64,000 nt of DNA from Mesostigma viride (Eukaryota > Streptophyta > Mesostigmatophyceae > Mesostigmatales > Mesostigmataceae): the NCBI GenBank assembly GCA_009746045.1, contig RPFO01000715.1, positions 64,501 through 128,500 on the forward strand. The letters are read 5' to 3'. A model generated the notes under the pieces. That model ran no database searches and was not told where the DNA came from. It saw nothing but the letters and a program-made list of their open reading frames with translations. Below are positions 19,693 through 29,701 of the stretch, piece by piece. The position numbers were made by a program, and so were the translations under genes. Every line of letters starts with the position of its first letter. The stretch's first letter is position 1.

Positions 19693-21642
19693 CGCAGCAG
19701 CAGCAACATGCAGCGGCAGCAACATCAGCAACAGCAACGGTCACCACAGCAGCAATGGCAACAGCAGCAACCCCGGATGCAGCAGCAACAACCCCAGACG
19801 AGACCACAATGGCTACCACCTGATCCAGAGCAGCAGAGAGACGAGATTGAAGATACCCTGCACTACCGCCGTCAGCAGCCAGTCACCGGGCGGCCCACGC
19901 ATCCTTGGACAGGTCGGGGGCGGCCCCAAGGACCTCCACCGGGCCCCCCACACCGGGGCAGACGCAGAGTGTCCTTCGGCAGCACGTCCCTGTTACCCAC
20001 GGCGCTATGGTATTCGGACGAGGAAGGGGAGGCCCCAGACGGCGAGCTTGATGACCTGGAGGGGACTAACGAGACGGACGAGGGCACTGTCACGCAGGGC
20101 CCGCCTATTGGTACTCATAGACCTCGGACCAGCCCAGGGGAGACCAGGAGCAGTGTCACCACCAGAGACGAGGAGACTCACACGCCAGTCCAGCGCCCGG
20201 CATCTCACCCGCAGCGTCTACGGGCGTTTGACAGTAGCGTGGTCCCTTCGCCCGCGGCCGTCGGTAACCTGAATTTCAGCAGGGTGGCACTGGATGACCC
20301 GGGGTACGAACACCCCTCGTCAGTACAGGTGCGCCGGACACACGGCACACCGGACAGATCCGGATCTCTCCCGCGGTCGCAGCCTCCAGCATTCGGCTCC
20401 ATCTCCTACAGGGAGGTCGGCGGGCCTAAGCTTAACACGGTAAAGGCCCCACCGATGCCTACCTTCAAGAATGTACCCAAGCTGCACGCGGATATGAAAC
20501 CGCGAGAGGTCGACGAATGGGGACGCATGTGGCAACAGCAGTATACCGTTTGGTGCAATCACAACAGCTGGGAACTGGCCACCTGCGATTTGATCCCACA
20601 TGTGGTCAACACCTGCATGGACCCCTCGGTGGTGAGCATCCTGAACTGTGAGAGCATCGCATCCCAGTCATACCCGCAAACCGTGGAGGAGCTGATGGAC
20701 CGGGTGCGCCGCAAGCTGATACCCCCAGACGCGGAGCTCCACGAGCGGATCGCTTTCGGCAGGCTGCGCCAGGGGACCACCCCATATCGCGAGTTTCTGT
20801 CCAAGTTTGAGTCCAGCGCCGCTTATCTAACCGACATGACCTGGTACGAGTACAAGATCAGATTCATCGAGGCGCTCAGCCCCGAGCTGCAGGACGAGGT
20901 ATTCAAACACTACGCTGAGGTCCCCTGGAAGGAGTGGGACATCCTGAATATCCAGAGATACCTTCTGCAGGTGGCCGACGTGGTGTCTCGCGGGCGCGCA
21001 CCCTCGGTGCGCCGTTTCTTCAGGTCAGCCACTGCAGGTCCGCGACGGGTGAACCAGATGTACTCTACGGAGCTCACCGGCGAGGAGGAGGAGGAGTACC
21101 CCGACGACCCTGATGATGGCTACACTGACCTTGGCGTCAACGCGATCGATGCTAGCAAGGCGCGCTGCTTCATGTGCAGTGAGGTGGGGCACCTCAAGCG
21201 CGACTGCCCCAAGCTCCGGGGCAAGAACGCCGGTCGCGGGGCAGGAGAAGGGACACCCAGCGTTCGCTTCTCCGTCCCGGCCTTCGGCAGCCGCCCCGAC
21301 TCCTCCGGCCCTCGGGACCGACCCCGCAACGCGGGTGAGCGTGCGGCTCGCCTGCAGCACGCCAGACAGGTCCCGACGCAGTACCAGCAGCCGCGACCAC
21401 CCGCGACCAACTCTACCAAGGGTGTGTTGCGCGCGGTCAACGAGATTGAGGCGCGGCGACAGTCCTCCTCTTCCGGCCAAACGCAGGCAGTGGCTGGCTA
21501 TGAGTATGACGACGAGGAGGGGGCTGACGAAGAGGAGGAGGGGGGGAAGAGGGCGGGTGGTCGGGCGAGGCGGCCTCCCGTCCCACCGCTCCTCGGGAGT
21601 AGTAGCCCTGCCCATGGGCTTGGGTCCCGGGGTAGGGGATAG
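19299..21642 (+). CDS. Gypsy-1 Gag
   Basis: Gag precursor. The ATG at 19,299 opens MPTRYQTRNARETEDELRER, followed by an acidic region and a long polyglutamine tract. The downstream frame lies one phase away, so the CAG tract contains a frame change (repeat slippage or a sequence error). That frame runs to 21,642 with a Pro/Gln/Arg-rich linker, a helical capsid-like region (about 20,450-20,980; VDEWGRMWQQQYTVWCNHNS, then IAFGRLRQGTTPYREFLSKF), and a CCHC knuckle CFMCSEVGHLKRDC near 21,170. The capsid region aligns by eye with gypsy-2 Gag. The protease frame overlaps its end in the +1 phase. Confidence 0.85.
19580..19698. repeat. CAG/CAA microsatellite in gypsy-1 gag
   Basis: About 120 bases of CAGCAG with scattered CAA, coding polyglutamine in one phase and polyserine in the next. 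It is the point at which the gag reading frame changes. Confidence 0.95.
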
Positions 21643-22331
21643 GGTAGAAAAATCAGATGGTAGCCCAGACGCGGAGTCAATTAGAGTAGAGGTAGACGTC
21701 AATAACGTGGCCGCAGACGCGCCCACCCAACCGGCGGCGCGTGCATCTCAAGGAGATTCGCGGCATCTGTTTCTTTTCAGCGGAGGGTTACTGGTCCCTC
21801 CCACCGTCCTTGATCCGTATTTGAAGGAGAAAACGATCATGGACGTAAAGTTCCTGGTCGACACCGGCGCCTCCACGTCCTTCATCAACGAGGCCCTGGT
21901 GCGTCGGCTGGGCCTGGTACCTCGACCTCACACCACGGCAGTATATGTCACCTACTCAGACGGCCGGCGGCACCAATCGCCGGGCCTAGCAGACATCAAG
22001 GGTGTACTGCAGGGCACGCCGGTGGACCTGGTGGCGACTATTGCGCCGTTGGGCGCTGCCGACATCATCATTGGAGTGGACTGGCTGGACAAGCAGGATG
22101 TGGACATCAGTGTGCGCCGGCGGGTGGTTTGGTTTCCGGATGGTTCCTTCTGGTGCCCGGACAGCGAGTATAGGGCACAGGCCGCGGAGGTCCATAACAT
22201 TACACACGAGCGCTCAGCGGACGGGCCCCGACCAGCGTCCCAGATCCTGATGAGTAGCAAGACGCTGGCACGCCAGCTCCGGAAGGGCAAGGAGTACGCG
22301 ATGTATCGCATAGACCTGGACAGCACTCAGG
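21616..22331 (+). CDS. Gypsy-1 Pol, protease part (interrupted by TE-A)
   Basis: The frame lies +1 relative to gag and overlaps its last codons. It encodes a retropepsin: FLVDTGASTSFINEALV (catalytic D of DTG near 21,860) and a second half ending IIIGVDWLDKQDVDI (near 22,070). Downstream it reads toward RT but is cut after ...YRIDLDSTQ by the DNA transposon at 22,332; the coding sequence resumes at 29,702. With one TSD copy removed the codons join in frame (DSTQ then ALLNE). A +1 frameshift is known for Ty3 Gag-Pol expression; the slip site here is not identified. Confidence 0.85.
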
Positions 22332-22357
22332 CCCTAGCCTAATATGGATTTGTACTA
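22332..22357 (+). repeat. TE-A left terminal inverted repeat
   Basis: 26 bases starting CCCTAGCC, perfect inverse of 29,676-29,701. Matching then stops apart from a short GCAC/GTGC similarity. Confidence 0.95.
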
Positions 22358-22448
22358 GAGCACGCCATTTGTACTTCATTTTTCAAAGTTGCATTTCTAT
22401 GCATCTAACATCTCAACTAAAGTCTTTGAGGAAGGGGAAGTTCATAGG

Positions 22449-23000
22449 ACCTGTGACACCGTGACACCGTGACACCGTGACACCGTGACACCACCATGGC
22501 GCCTCATATTGCATGTAAACACACATCTTTGCACATTTAGTGATTAAGTAATGGGGATTATATGTCTATTTGATGATGACAAGGTTGCCCTAGATGACCT
22601 GGACAACGTGACACCGTGACACCGTGACACCGTGACACCGTGACACCGTGACACCGTGACACCGTGACACCACCATGGCGCCTCATATTGCATGTAAACA
22701 CACTGTCATCTTTGCACATTTAGTGATTAAGTAATGGGGATTATATGTCTATTTGATAATGACAAGGTTGCCCTAGATGACCTGGACACCGTGACTCCGT
22801 GACACCGTGACACCGTGACACCGTGACACCGTGACACCACCATGGCGCCTCATATTGCATGTAAACACACATCTTTGCACATTTAATGGGGATTATATGT
22901 CTATTTGATGATGACAAGGTTGCCCTAGATGACCTGGACAACGTGACACCGTGACACCGTGACACCGTGACACCGTGACACCGTGACACCGTGACACCAC
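22449..23000. repeat. TE-A left subterminal array (GTGACACC octamers)
   Basis: Runs of five to seven GTGACACC octamers alternate with a spacer containing CACCATGGCGCCTCATATTG. Spacers start at about 22,492, 22,671, 22,838 and 22,998, so the higher-order unit is 160-179 bp in four copies. The octamer is the reverse complement of that at 29,205-29,590. Confidence 0.92.
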
Positions 23001-23322
23001 CATGGCGCCTCATATTGCATGTAAAGACACATCTTTGCAGAATTGTATTGACATTGTAGTTGTCTAACTATACACATGTAAGCATTCACAAATTGCAGCT
23101 AAGCGTTTATTAATTGCTGCTTGCCTTGACAATATTTAAGCATGCACATAATTTATTTCAGCATGGTACGTGGGAACACATCATGTGACTGTATAAAAGA
23201 GACAACTAAGTATATTCATGGGTGCCTCATTGACATCATACATGTCTAACTTAAAATGAAAAATTATAACACATTCTCATTGAGTCGTTATAGTGAGGGA
23301 CATTTATGACATAGAGTCATCA

Positions 23323-24450
23323 TTAGAGGGACCATGCCAGGCAAAACATGACCTCGCGATAACCAGCCATGCACTGATTGTTATGCACCCTTGCACACTG
23401 CTGTGCAAAGGCACGCTTCAGCCCCTGCAGCACGTCTTGAAACGTCAGCATCAGCACCGGTGGAAGATCTGACACACGGTTCTTGATGCCGTTGTACCAC
23501 CGGATGAACCAACCAAACCTTTGGTCAGCATCATTGTGTGTGTGTCCCGGTGGAAGCCGGCACACCCTGATGCGAGCAAAGAGGCGGCGGACAATGAGAA
23601 CAGCTAGGAACCCCAACAACTCGTTGTTCATGTTGTCCCCACCCCCATCCACTTGAAGGACGAGGTTAGGGGCAAGGCCAAACTCACGAATCTCAGGATC
23701 AGTGGACTTCTCCCATGGACGCTCAACAACCACTTCCAACAACTGATGCGTGAGCACTGTTGCCGTGACGCGCCCTGAATTACCAGAAACCTCAGAATTA
23801 GCTACCCATGGCATGATGACCCAAAAATACGTCCTCACCCCGTGCAAAATAGAGCAGACTAACTGGTACGGTATATGAAGCTGGCGGCTGCTAAGCCACT
23901 CTTTCGAGGCGCTCCCCCTCGTTGGAACCGCTGTCTTCATCTTTGCCAAACCATCCATGACTATGGAAACAAAAAAATGCTTGGCGCCTTCGAACCTTCG
24001 CTGCAGATAAGCCATCCGCTCCCCATTAAAGAAATCAGTGTGATCAGCTAACTTCTCCTTACTGGCCTCCCACCTGGCCCGGTCAGTGGTCCGGTAAAAC
24101 AAAATGGCATCCTTCAGCTTTCGACAGCGGGAACATTCACCCATAACCTTTGTGCGAAAACGCTCAACATGGACTTCCATGATTGTCGCCACTGCTTTGA
24201 AGATTGTCCTGAAAAGCGAAATACTAACCACAGGTGCATTGTAATCTTGTCTCTCCCTAACATACTCCGAGTACAAAGTCTTCTTGCAGGGTTGCTCAAG
24301 AATGCTGCGGCCATCTCGAGGATCTTTCTCAACTGCTGGGCGTAACCAACGCCGAATCCATAGCTCACAAAGCGCTTTGGCCTCCCCAATCCTGGCAGAT
24401 ATTGAACGGGATCCTCGAACACGCCGTCCAGCAGTGCTACCCAAGCCCAC
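23323..24450 (-). CDS. TE-A transposase-like protein, DUF7869-like catalytic region
   Basis: A 375-residue minus-strand frame. Its C-terminal half has LQVDGGGDNMNNELLGFLA and, about 30 residues later, RLPPGHTHNDADQRFGWF. This Q.D.....N...GHTH.D.DQ.F pattern matches DUF7869-type proteins, which occur in many eukaryotic repeats and look like RNase H-fold transposase or integrase cores. An N-terminal CSRCRKLKDA segment may bind zinc. It is the only large frame in TE-A and lies inside its TIRs, so it is the best transposase candidate. The frame has no clear start: the first ATG at 24,450 lies just after a possible acceptor (GGGTAG), so upstream exons are likely. Assignment is by motif memory. Confidence 0.6.
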   Translation of the reverse strand: MGLGSTAGRRVRGSRSISARIGEAKALCELWIRRWLRPAVEKDPRDGRSILEQPCKKTLYSEYVRERQDYNAPVVSISLFRTIFKAVATIMEVHVERFRTKVMGECSRCRKLKDAILFYRTTDRARWEASKEKLADHTDFFNGERMAYLQRRFEGAKHFFVSIVMDGLAKMKTAVPTRGSASKEWLSSRQLHIPYQLVCSILHGVRTYFWVIMPWVANSEVSGNSGRVTATVLTHQLLEVVVERPWEKSTDPEIREFGLAPNLVLQVDGGGDNMNNELLGFLAVLIVRRLFARIRVCRLPPGHTHNDADQRFGWFIRWYNGIKNRVSDLPPVLMLTFQDVLQGLKRAFAQQCARVHNNQCMAGYREVMFCLAWSL

Positions 24451-24739
24451 AACGGTATGAAAGTGCCAAAAAATGCCCTTATAAGCCCTACAAGGAGCAA
24501 ATTGAGTCCAAACATGCTAGATATTGGTAGGCAGCATGTCCATGACACCAGTAAAAGGAATTTGACTTTCCAGAATTTTTCGACATCGGTTGGTCTATTT
24601 TTGGCATGTCTATTTTTAGCAACTTTCCAGATTTTAATACAAACAAATACCATTTGATATGCAAATAAAGAGCTCCTGACCTGGCTGTTTGCATGTAGGC
24701 TTATGCTCATGTCTACCATCTGTGCACCATGTCCCATGG

Positions 24740-25275
24740 TCATCTGACCTCATTTGGTGACAAACTGCCACCAAATGCTAGCAAAAACGCACCGTTTCAC
24801 CACATCTCATAGCAGTTTCCATGGAAGATGTGTTCAGTCGAGGCTGGAAATTTGCAATCACGTTACACATCATAAATGTAGACATGGCACAAAAAATCAG
24901 GTCCATCGTACTGTATTTGGTAACAAAATGCCACCAAATGCTAGCAAAAATGCACGTTTTTCGCGTTTTTTTCACACATTTCATGACAGTTTTCATACAA
25001 GATGTGCTCAGTTGGGGCTGGAAACTTGCAAGCATATTAAATATCATCATAGTAGACATTGCACAAAAATCCAGGTCTGTTGTACTTCATTCATTGACAG
25101 CTTGCTAGCAAATGTGAGAAAAAATGTGCGTTTTTTGCATTTCCGCCACATTTCTTGCAGTTCCCATGCAAGATGTGCTCAGGTGAGGCTGAAAACAAGC
25201 GCCCATGTTAATCATCATGTCATTTCAGACATTGCACAAAACTTCAGGTCCATCAAGTGTCATTGGGTTCACTGG
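24740..25275. repeat. Tandem repeat of about 163 bp, three diverged copies
   Basis: The landmark GCTAGCAAA falls at 24,777, 24,940 and 25,104. Each copy holds a GCACGTTTTT-like stretch, a CAAGATGTGCTCAG core and a GACATTGCACAAAA end. Non-coding; within TE-A, upstream of the transposase frame. Confidence 0.85.
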
Positions 25276-26542
25276 TCCATGCAACACCTGCGAGTTTCCA
25301 GCTAATCACTCAACCTTGGATGCAAAGTTCTTTAGTAACGGTATGGCCAACTCCCACCAACTGTGTTGCTAACTGTTCAGACCTTGCACAGATAATATAA
25401 CACAACTTTTGTGACACACAGACAAAGATATATGAACATGAACAGTGGCTAGACATGGTTGTATATATGTGCATACGGCCATGCTAAGGCAATTTTCAAG
25501 TAGGGGCTTGTTAGACATAAGAACTGCCAACTGTCACGTTGGCTAGCATGATCAGTTCAAACCCACAGCACGCACGGTAGCCGCAAACTCAGCTTGGCAA
25601 TGTAATAATCTAATCTGATGCCAGGCATCTCGGCCGTCGGCATGGTTGCGATGTGTTTTGTGCGCCTTGATTTGGTAGCAGCACATCCCTTGGCAACCGG
25701 CCCGCCTGACCAAGGTTGCCACACATGGTCCTCTGCATCACCATGGATGCCCCCATGTCCCTGTCTCTGTTATAGGGGCCCACGTTGCTGGCAACGCAGC
25801 TTCCAAGTTGGACTAGATCTCCTCAGCCAGCGCTGTGGTGCATAGCCAGACAGCTCATACACTGCTCAGTTGCTACCTCGAGGTTGCCGGCTTGAAATAT
25901 GCCACCAAAGGACTGCACTTGGCCGCCATCATACCTAGCATGAAGAAGCCACTGCACATCCCCGGTGAGCCGCTTGGCCACAATACCGCAGTTGTCTTCA
26001 ACAGATAGTGCAAGCCCAATGGCCTCTACATAGGCACATGCATCGTGCTCATGCTCTTGCTCTGGCCCTTGTCAACATGAGATGCATGCCCATGCATGCT
26101 TCACCATGTTTCTCCAAGCCATCCGTGACTACTTGCTTCAGATATGTCATTCAACTCCTGCACGTCCTCAGCCAGACTGTCAAACTAGCTGGTGCCCCAT
26201 CCCTCACTTTGGTGAGGACTGCGATTCTGGCTAGCAGCTTAGCGATCGTGCGTGGTTGTGCCTGAGTTTCTGGGTGAGTGGCAGTGGCATTGGAGCAAGA
26301 GGTGTTGAGCATGTGCGTGTGTCTATCCACTTGACAAACAACCCCTCCCACCCCTGACATTGAGGAGTTTGGCCATGTGCCAGGTTGCCAGAATTCCGCA
26401 AACATGCATCATAGGGAAATAAAGGATTGCTGGTTGTGCACACCACATGAGAAAACAAAACACACATACCTGTCAGGAGGGCAGGCTTGGGTTGCTTCAT
26501 TGGCGCTGGTTGCAACGTGCGTAATAATAGCCCGCCATTGGC
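25276..26542. other. TE-A interior, no recognised gene
   Basis: Open frames on both strands are short, and none has a familiar motif. A minus-strand frame at 26,231-26,515 (ending LRHNHARSLSC) could be an exon, but splice sites are not decisive. Confidence 0.4.
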
Positions 26543-27567
26543 TCATTTACCCGTGCCCTTGGCCAGCACGCACAGCCTGAACTGCATGAACTGCATGGAT
26601 GCGGCCGTCCAGGATGCCCTCTGCTCATCATTCAGGGGTGTGAAGGCAGCTTGGGTGCTGGCGTGTAAGGCAGCTTGTGCATCAGTGTTTGCCGCCCGGC
26701 CGTGTGGCAGCACAGGTAGCTGGCCTAGCCCGGCCACTGTCCTCTCTCCACTCTCACGCAATATGCCACCCTCTCCACAAACCATGACAGTTCTCATGTG
26801 CATGCATGTCTTAAGATGCTTGTTGAAGGCAGATGCTTTCAGCTTAGAGATGGTGGGCACGTATACAGTGGGTTTTATGGACTCACAAGCATGTGAAGCC
26901 ATCGAGCATCCAAGAAAGCCACCAATTGCTTCAAGGTTTTCCATCAATCTTCGTGGTCAACCATGTCATGCAACATTACTTGCCGTGAGCACAATGCCAA
27001 TAAATTGCAGCATGTACAACTAGAGCAAAGCAACAGCTTTGTGATCCATAGCCCTGCCTGCAAATCATTGCCATCGATCGGAGGCAATAGCGCTGCAAGG
27101 CTGCCAGCCAGCCCGTAATATCTTGCCCGCAATCCGTCATGCACCCTCCCTAATATCCGTGTGAAGAGTTCCTTGACATCCCTAGCCTCTAAGGTAACCT
27201 GTACGTCGCTGATGTGAAGAAAAGGCTCGCCATGAAACCGTAGCTCGCTATACGATTCATGACGCACCTCCCGTAAGATAAGAAGATGACCAAAAGAGAA
27301 ACTCCGGAGATGGGGAACTGGTAACATATTCATCCGTGACAAGGTCAGGGATTCAACAAGGAGTGAATTGGCCCGTAGATTTGAATAAGGGAACATACCG
27401 CTCGGAGGTATCCATGTCTGCCGTGCGCTTGATGTCTGTTTCGCACACCCCGCCGCAGAACTCGTTCCGGCATTCACCTGCTGACCGCAGTTTGTACATG
27501 TCCAGAGGCTGATAAAAGCCCCAACATCGTGGGCGTCTTTAGAGTCCACAAAGCCTGCATTAAACAT
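26543..27567 (-). other. Possible upstream exons of the TE-A minus-strand gene
   Basis: Two minus-strand frames, 26,944-27,567 and 26,543-26,947, look more protein-like than background. A candidate exon with acceptor TTTAATGCAG near 27,560 and donor CAG|GTGAAT near 27,480 encodes FVDSKDAHDVGAFISLWTCT followed by NCGQQ, a possible CxxC zinc site. These could be 5' exons of the transposase gene, whose long frame lies 2 kb downstream. The splice chain cannot be resolved by eye. Confidence 0.25.
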
Positions 27568-28090
27568 GACGTTCGGGGCAAACGCATATATATACGAAGT
27601 ATGGGTCTGCCAAGCCTGACGCAGCCTTGAAATTGGTCGGAAATATGCGGTAGCTCAGGAAAAAAAAGTTGCAGCGGTAATGAAGAAAGTCGTTCGGTCA
27701 AAGTCTTTAGAATACATTTTACCGATGCAATCTTCCATCGTTGTCGATATATCGGCGTGCAAGTGCACCCGCCTGGCCCGAGGTGGTGTCACGAGGTCCG
27801 AGCTACTCGTGGTCCGCATTGATTGCTCTTGATTCTGAGCGAATCTCAACGGGCCAATCAGGTGTCGGGACCTCGGGACACCACCTAAATTTGGGCCGCA
27901 AGTTCTCGGGACCTCGGGACATCGACCTCGGGAACGAAGGCATGCACCCGATGTCACGAGGTCCGGAGAACTTGAACGCAAAATAATATACACTCGACAA
28001 GTACTTCTGGACGCACGACGTAGATAATTTGCGTGCCCTCGTGTTTGTTCGTGTTTTTAGGACAGCGGAGTTTGATAGGATATAGCTGCG

Positions 28091-28787
28091 ATGGCTAGCG
28101 GCGAACAGCAGCCGCCGGCAGAAATCCATGAACAGTATGGCTCGGATGAACGTGCAGAGCATGCCGAGACAGCCGATGATGGCGCTGCTGTAGACGGGAA
28201 GGCAGATGAACAACCAAAAGATAAGAAATCAACCGTGTACGTCCGGGGCGCGCTGAATGAGCTTAATAGAATTAATGCAGCCTCTGATGGCGGTTCGGAC
28301 GGGGAGCGCGAGCGACCAGGCAAAACTGCATCGCAAGGAAGATCGCAGGTAAATTCCGTAAGAAAACCCCCATGGTTTGCCCCATTTTCCAAAAAAAATT
28401 TCCCCTCGCGGGGGGTCCGCTCCGCCCGCCCAAAGGCGGCGGGCTCCGCTTTGCCTTTGCCGTTTTCACGCGCCCCCCGCGAGGGGTTGTTGTTTAGGGG
28501 GGTTATCCTGCTTGGGATGTCGACTGCCTGCCTGTATGCTTTCATGAATAGAATCGTAGTTGCAGCTTCTATGCAATTCAGCTTGCACGAGGCTGCTGCA
28601 TGGAGGGTACGATGACGTTTGGTGTCGGAGAAAATACGTAACTTTCTTGTTTTGCTTTCTTGTTTTGCGTGCTATAAATGCTATTGTTTTGCACCAGGCA
28701 TCATCGGACGCAGTGCCTCGGAGGCGTCTGGTGAAATACCAAATAACAATCTGGAACAAGATGTGTATTATGATGACTATTAAGTGA
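28091..28787 (+). CDS. Small two-exon gene in TE-A, unknown function
   Basis: Exon 1 runs from the ATG at 28,091 to 28,348 (86 codons, phase 0) and ends in CAG|GTAAAT. It encodes an acidic, disordered segment (MASGEQQPPAEIHEQYGSDE) and a more ordered STVYVRGALNELNRINAAS. Exon 2 from the acceptor TTTGCACCAG at about 28,700 continues in phase 0 as ASSDAVPRRRLVKYQITIWN and stops at 28,787, giving about 115 residues. Alternative splicing phases give other short tails, so exon 2 is uncertain. The gene is divergent from the transposase gene and may be the second protein that many DNA transposons carry, but no family is recognised. The intron contains a GC-rich hairpin (28,402-28,486). Confidence 0.45.
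28402..28486. repeat. GC-rich hairpin in the small-gene intron
   Basis: CCCCTCGCGGGGGG (28,402-28,415) pairs perfectly with CCCCCCGCGAGGGG (28,473-28,486); an inner CCGCC...GGCGG stem lies between. Composition differs sharply from flanking AT-rich intron sequence. It may be a tiny inserted element. Confidence 0.8.
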
Positions 28788-29204
28788 GACATGCATTGTT
28801 TTGGACTAGTTGTCTAATTAATGGTATGCGCCTGGGCATCAAACCCAGATGGAATACACATATGCGCATACCTGTTTTAATGGTTTGAGACTCACATGTG
28901 ACTGCATGGTTGACTTAGTAGATCCATGTCATATTTCAGTAAAGAATGTGATGCATGCATGGCTATTTAGGAATGAAGGCTAGTTGTTTAGCCTTATCAA
29001 TATTTGGTGTCAAATGCAGTTGTATCTTGTGCCATGCCACTTTGTCACCGTGTCCTGGTGTCATGCATGATGCAACAGTGTTCTGAGACGTAGGGCATGT
29101 AAGGTTCTTTCTTTTCAGGGGTTCAAAACTAATTATGTTGCCTTGTGCTTGCATTACTCAAGTTAGAGAAGTGAAAAACGATATCTCCATACATAGCAAG
29201 ATTC

Positions 29205-29590
29205 AATGTCACGGTGTCACGATGTCACGGTGTCACGATGTCACGGTGTCATGATGTCGTGCGGTGTCACGTCATGTTGGGCAGCGCTTCAGCTTACATG
29301 TGGACATCATGATATCAGTGCTGTACATCACATTACCTTGTGACATCATACAAACTGTGAAATGCTAGCTAGTGTTGTGATGTCACGGTGTCACGGTGTC
29401 ACGATGTCACGGTGTCATGATGTCACGGTGTCACGTCATGTTGGGCAGCGCTTTAGCTTACATGTGGACATCATGATACCAGTGCTGAACGTCACATTAC
29501 CATGTGACATCATACAAACTGTGAAATGCTAGTGTTGTGATGTCACGGTGTCACGGTGTCACGGTGTCACGGTGTCACGGTGTCACCACA
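29205..29590. repeat. TE-A right subterminal array (GGTGTCAC octamers)
   Basis: Runs of GGTGTCAC and GATGTCAC octamers with a spacer beginning CATGTTGGGCAGCGCTT (about 29,272 and 29,440) and a third short copy at 29,589. The octamer is the reverse complement of the left array, but the spacers are unrelated. Confidence 0.92.
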
Positions 29591-29675
29591 TGTTGGGACA
29601 CTGACCTCCATGCTTTGGACCTATGAGAGGCATTAAATAACAATGTTGAAAAAAAACCAATTTGTACTAGTGCTG

Positions 29676-29701
29676 TAGTACAAATCCATATTAGGCTAGG
29701 G
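29676..29701 (-). repeat. TE-A right terminal inverted repeat
   Basis: 26 bases ending GGCTAGGG, perfect inverse of the left end. It is preceded by a smaller fold, ATTTGTACT...AGTACAAAT. Confidence 0.95.

Larger units (their letters stand above)
22332..29701. mobile_element. DNA transposon TE-A, 7.4 kb, 26-bp TIRs, TSD AGG
   Basis: The first 26 bases (starting CCCTAGCCTAATATGG) are exactly the reverse complement of the last 26. AGG is duplicated at 22,329-22,331 and 29,702-29,704, and deletion of the element restores the gypsy-1 pol frame. Subterminal octamer arrays face each other in opposite orientation near both ends. A minus-strand transposase-like gene lies at 23,323-24,450, and a small plus-strand gene at 28,091-28,787. 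A 3-bp duplication with subterminal repeats recalls CACTA/EnSpm elements, but the TIR does not start CACTA and the transposase looks different, so the superfamily is left open. Confidence 0.9.

Noticed and set aside
19577-19819. Polycysteine frame on the minus strand
   Set aside because: Antisense reading of the CAG tract in gypsy-1 gag.
24114-24743. A minus-strand frame overlapping the transposase
   Set aside because: It overlaps the 375-codon frame in another phase and has no motif; likely a shadow, apart from a possible short exon.
22332-29701. Assigning TE-A to CACTA/EnSpm outright
   Set aside because: The 3-bp TSD and subterminal repeats fit, but the ends are CCCTA, not CACTA, and the candidate transposase lacks features I would expect, so it is left unassigned.
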